This document shows, one piece after another, positions 6,117 to 8,798 of a DNA stretch of 8,798 bases. The DNA is from a bacterium. Lineage in GTDB: Bacteria; Planctomycetota; UBA1135; UBA2386. The stretch spans positions 1-8,798 of the forward strand of contig DRKG01000208.1 of NCBI GenBank assembly GCA_011051855.1, written 5' to 3'. Within the stretch, counting starts at the first letter, position 1. Each line of letters starts with the position of its first letter. Under the pieces are notes generated by a model. It did no database searches, had not been told where the DNA came from, and was given only the letters and a program-made list of their open reading frames with translations. Position numbers and translations under genes: made by a program.

Positions 6117-8606
6117 GTCCGCATTTCCGTTTCCGTTGCTCGAAGCTCGAAGCTCGAAGCTCGAAGCTGGCAACGTTCTCTCCTGCCGATCGTAACCGGC
6201 CTTCTGCTTTTCTCGGTTGAGCAGCTCCCCGCGCAGAATCCGCCGCAGAACCGCTTCTCCACCCACGATTGGACGCTGCCCACGTTCGGTGGCGGCGGCA
6301 CCGAGCCGATCGTGGGTGTCAACGACTTCCGCGAGTTCTGGGCGGACGTGAAGATCCCTGGGGACGGCTTCGCCTACTCGGTCGGCACGATCGAGGTGCC
6401 GACGACGGTGAACGCGTTCTTCTCGGGCTTTCCGGCCTTTACCGCAACTTCACTCACACCTCTAACCGTATCGCCCGGGAACCCCGCGGCCCAGGTCGTG
6501 ATCCTGCAGCAGGCCGAGCCCGCCGGCTCGCAGATCTTCCAGCAACGGTTCCTCTACGGGATGACCGGCGAATCCGCCCACGCCCGCGCGGTGCACGTCT
6601 GGCCGGCCGCCAACCCGGCCGACACGCGCGTCGCCATCTGCGGCGAAACCCTCGCCGACGAACTCCCGCTCGACAACATCGAAACCTGGCCCGGCGCCGG
6701 AAACGGCGGCTCGGTCGGCTTCATCGCGATGTTCGACGGCAACCTCAATCTGCTCTGGAGCCATCGCTTCTTCGGCCTCGCGAACGACGAACACTGCGCG
6801 ATCACTGACGTGTCGGTCCGCGTCGAGTACGTCGACGGCGTGCCCACCACCGACTACGTGACCTTCTGCGCTGCCTCGACCTACGGCATGCCGGCCGGCA
6901 ACGGCACGCTCGCGGCCGTGCTGCCGTTCGCGCCTCCGACCGGCGGGAGCTGCGGCAACCCGACGGGCGGCGACACCGACAACGGCGTCGGCCAGTGGGA
7001 CGGCATCGTCGGCCGGCTCTCCCATGCCCACGTCAACAACGGCGGAGCCGGCGCCAACGCGCCGGCGACGACCGTCTTCCTGTCGGCGTTCGGCGGCGAC
7101 ATGCAGGACGGGCTGTTCGGCATCGTCGACCTCGACGAGGAGCGCTTCGCGGTAGTCGGGTCGACCGGTACCGTCGCTGCGCCAGCACCCGGGGCGGACC
7201 TCCCGATCACCTCCGGCCTGTGTCCTGCGGCCGGCGTCGCGCCGTTCAGTGCGGGCGTCATCGCCGTCTTCCGCGGCAACGCGGGATCGCTGCAACTGGA
7301 GTGGTCGCAGTCCGTCGGATCGCTGGCGCAGAACACCGACACGGCAATCCGCGACGTGCACTTCCGTCGCGAACCCAGCGGCGTGAACACGGCACCCGAC
7401 ACCTTCGGGCTCACCGTGGTCGGGGCGACGAACGACCCAGACCTGTTCGGGCCGTCGTCCCTCGCCAGCATCTCGGTCGCAGCCACCCCACAAGCCACGA
7501 TCGCCGGCGGCGTGGACGGATTCGTGCTCGGCGGCACCTACACCACGCCCTCGTCGCCCATGAGCCTCCCCATGGTTTGGCTTCAGGGCACCTTCCGCGG
7601 CTCCACCGGGGACGAAGGACTGACCGGCATCAGCGGCTGGAACGAGTTCAACGAGCACTTCGTCGTCACCGGCACGACCGACGCGAATGACATCGACTTC
7701 GGCAGCTACTACGTCGACGACACCCTGACGCTCGTCGAACTCGCGGGCGGCCCCATCGCCGGTGGCCCCGGCGGCGTGCGCGTCGGTGGCTCCGGCTATG
7801 ACCGCCCCACCGCGCTCGCCGATCCTCAGAACGGCCCCACGATGTTCCATGCCACCACCCTCGGCCAGTTCGACACGTTCGGGCTCGGCAGCCCCGCCGG
7901 CGGCGGCATCAGCGTCGGCCCCGATGCTCGCACCATCGTGGTCGGCACGACGCTGAGCGGGAACTTCCCGGTGGTGGGAGCGGGTGCACGCGCGAAGACC
8001 GGCACCACCCACGACGCGGTGCGCATCGCCGTCGACATGGTGCCGGTCGGCGTCGGCCGCACCGACGGCACGGGTACGCCGCCGCCGGCCGGCGCGCCGG
8101 CCTACCCCTTGCCGGGGGTCTTCGGCGGCACCACGCCAGAGTGCGCCCTGACTCCGTTCGGCCACCAGATCGGACTGGTCGACGCGCAGGCGGCGCCAGC
8201 ACTGGCGCGCATGCTGATCGACTGGGAAGGCCCCGCGCCCGCTCCGAACGTCAACGGCGCCATCGTGGTATCGCGACCGCCGAACAGCAGCAACACGCTC
8301 GGAGCCGCACTCCAGTTCGACTTCCCCGGCAACAACCCGGCGGCGCCCGGGCCCCTGCCCCTGCTGCCTGACGGCGTGCTGTTCTGGACGACCGACCCGA
8401 GCAACGTCGTGTTCACGCTGCCGCCGACTTCGGGCTTCGCCCTGCGCTTCCCGCTGTCCGCCCTGCCGGCAGCGGGCACGACGGTGACGGCCCAGCTCAT
8501 CGTGCTGCTGAACAACACCGTGACCGGCGGCGCCATCGGGCCGGTCTGCCCGGCCAATGGCACCTCCGCCTTCGCCGCCAGCCCGGCCATCTGGCTGAGT
8601 TGGTAG
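6113..8606 (+). CDS. Secreted SBBP/propeller-like protein; start region out of frame because of a heptamer repeat
   Basis: The body reads in one frame from about 6168 to the TAG at 8604-8606. It begins with a clear Sec signal peptide: a hydrophobic core SLLPIVTGLLLFSV at about 6177-6218, then EAAPA with likely cleavage before Gln at 6234. About 790 mature residues follow. Segments such as FIAMFDGNLNLLWSHRF (from about 6723) and VIAVFRGNAGSLQLEWSQS (from 7257) resemble SBBP-type propeller blades. The C-terminal part is rich in Gly, Pro and Ala and ends IWLSW. This frame has no ATG, GTG or TTG between its upstream stop (6114-6116) and GTG 6312, and starting at 6312 would remove the signal peptide. 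The best start, ATG 6113 (or ATG 6107), is in another frame and terminates at TGA 6218-6220. One fewer or two more heptamer copies would join them into an 828-residue (three-copy) precursor. A rare ATT start at 6123 is an alternative. Function is unknown; an extracellular or periplasmic location is inferred. Confidence 0.75.
6138..6168 (+). repeat. Tandem heptamer repeat (GCTCGAA)4 + GCT
   Basis: Four perfect copies of a 7-base unit plus three bases of a fifth lie between the start codon and the signal peptide of the secreted-protein gene. In the ATG 6113 frame, three units encode the seven-residue period SKLEARS. Unit length 7 means each gain or loss shifts the frame by one base. Short perfect repeats of this type are prone to slipped-strand mispairing. 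They also occur as dispersed short tandem heptamers in some genomes, such as the STRRs of cyanobacteria. Confidence 0.97.
6177..6233 (+). other. Sec signal-peptide coding segment
   Basis: In the frame of the secreted protein this encodes a hydrophobic core followed by EAAPA and then QN. Ala at -1 and -3 fits signal peptidase I. The preceding codons in the repeat-corrected frame contain several Arg and Lys residues, a normal n-region. This segment is the main reason to reject GTG 6312 as the start. Confidence 0.8.
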
Positions 8607-8613
8607 CATCCCG

Positions 8614-8645
8614 GCGGGCGCGCCCGTGAGGGCGGGCGCGCCCGC
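8614..8645 (+). terminator. GC-rich hairpin after the secreted-protein gene
   Basis: A 13-bp perfect stem (8614-8626 pairing with 8633-8645) with a six-base loop starts eight bases after the stop codon. It is built from two exact copies of GGCGGGCGCGCCCG (8613-8626, 8631-8644), each containing a ten-base palindrome. There is no T-run after it, so it is not a classical intrinsic terminator. It could act as a terminator, a transcript-stabilising hairpin or an attenuator before the next gene. Confidence 0.6.
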
Positions 8646-8660
8646 GCATCCCGCACCGAC

Positions 8661-8664
8661 AGGA
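8661..8664 (+). promoter_or_regulatory. Shine-Dalgarno AGGA for the downstream gene
   Basis: AGGA ends seven bases before ATG 8672, a standard spacing, and supports that start. Confidence 0.6.
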
Positions 8665-8671
8665 ACCGACC

Positions 8672-8798
8672 ATGAACTCCGTCCACCGCGTTTGCGCAAC
8701 CACCACGGCGACGCTGCTGGCGATCGCCACCACGCTTGGCCAGTCGCCGCTGTCCATCGGCCGACAGAGCCTGGACCCGTTCTCCGGCGTCGTGCAGG
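8672..8798 (+). CDS. N-terminus of an exported protein (cut by window end)
   Basis: ATG 8672 opens 42 codons to the window edge. The start is MNSVHRVCATTTATLLAIAT, with a short n-region containing one Arg, a hydrophobic core at about 12-22 and a plausible signal-peptidase site near TLGQ (21-24). The next residues are SPLSIGRQSLDPFSG. The gene follows the secreted SBBP-like gene in the same direction after 65 bp that contain the GC hairpin, so both may be co-expressed in part. There is too little sequence to assign a family. The Shine-Dalgarno, start and signal peptide together make it a real gene. Confidence 0.7.
   Translation, partial: MNSVHRVCATTTATLLAIATTLGQSPLSIGRQSLDPFSGVVQ

Noticed and set aside
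6138..6168. Heptamer array as a CRISPR or transposon end
   Set aside because: The units are 7 bp and contiguous, with no spacers, no inverted partner and no cas or transposase gene in the window.
5832..6266. N-terminal extension of the cytochrome frame upstream of 5831
   Set aside because: It would bury the hydrophobic signal and lipobox about 180 residues into the protein and run across the divergent intergenic region and the heptamer repeat.
6312..6314. GTG as start of the secreted protein
   Set aside because: No convincing Shine-Dalgarno precedes it, and it discards a clear signal peptide and protein-like sequence encoded in the same frame from about 6168.
6462..8699. Minus-strand 745-codon open frame opposite the secreted protein
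   Set aside because: Antisense shadow with low-complexity Arg/Gly/Val/Asp composition; the plus strand carries the signal peptide and blade-like motifs.

Overview
This is a GC-rich window. Strongly GC-biased third codon positions produce long antisense shadow frames throughout. The content best fits an environmental bacterium of the Planctomycetota type, on three grounds: a very large multihaem cytochrome fused to LVIVD repeats, a redox flavoprotein fused to FHA domains, and large secreted proteins of the SBBP/propeller type. This taxonomic reading is an inference from protein style. There is no rRNA or other marker gene in the window, and Myxococcota or Acidobacteriota are not excluded.

Layout. 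The left two thirds (1-5831) is a leftward transcription unit. The first gene (5831 to 1794) encodes a 1345-residue exported lipoprotein with ten CxxCH haem-binding motifs, followed by a probable seven-bladed LVIVD-repeat propeller. After 33 bp and in the same frame comes a cytoplasmic FAD/NAD(P)H oxidoreductase (1760 to beyond position 1). Its C-terminus carries two FHA phosphopeptide-recognition domains, and the second is cut by the window edge. Together they suggest a redox module whose cytoplasmic partner is tied to Ser/Thr phosphorylation signalling and whose exported partner is a multihaem electron carrier. Any membrane link between them is not in the window.

A divergent intergenic region (5832-6112) separates this unit from rightward genes. 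It holds a weak promoter candidate, an imperfect palindrome, and a short leader ORF whose stop overlaps the next ATG. Rightward lies a secreted SBBP-like protein (coding to 8606), then a very GC-rich hairpin, then the first 42 codons of another exported protein (8672 to beyond the end).

The most interesting signal is at the start of the secreted-protein gene. A perfect tandem heptamer (GCTCGAA, four copies plus GCT, 6138-6168) lies between the best start codon (ATG 6113, preceded by AGGA) and the signal peptide. Because 7 is not a multiple of 3, copy number sets the frame. With the four copies present, the ATG frame ends at a TGA at 6218. With three or six copies it would read straight into a good Sec signal peptide and the whole protein. 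This looks like a phase-variable on/off switch captured in the off state. Less dramatic explanations (a rare start codon, a repeat-length error, a dispersed genomic heptamer repeat) remain open.
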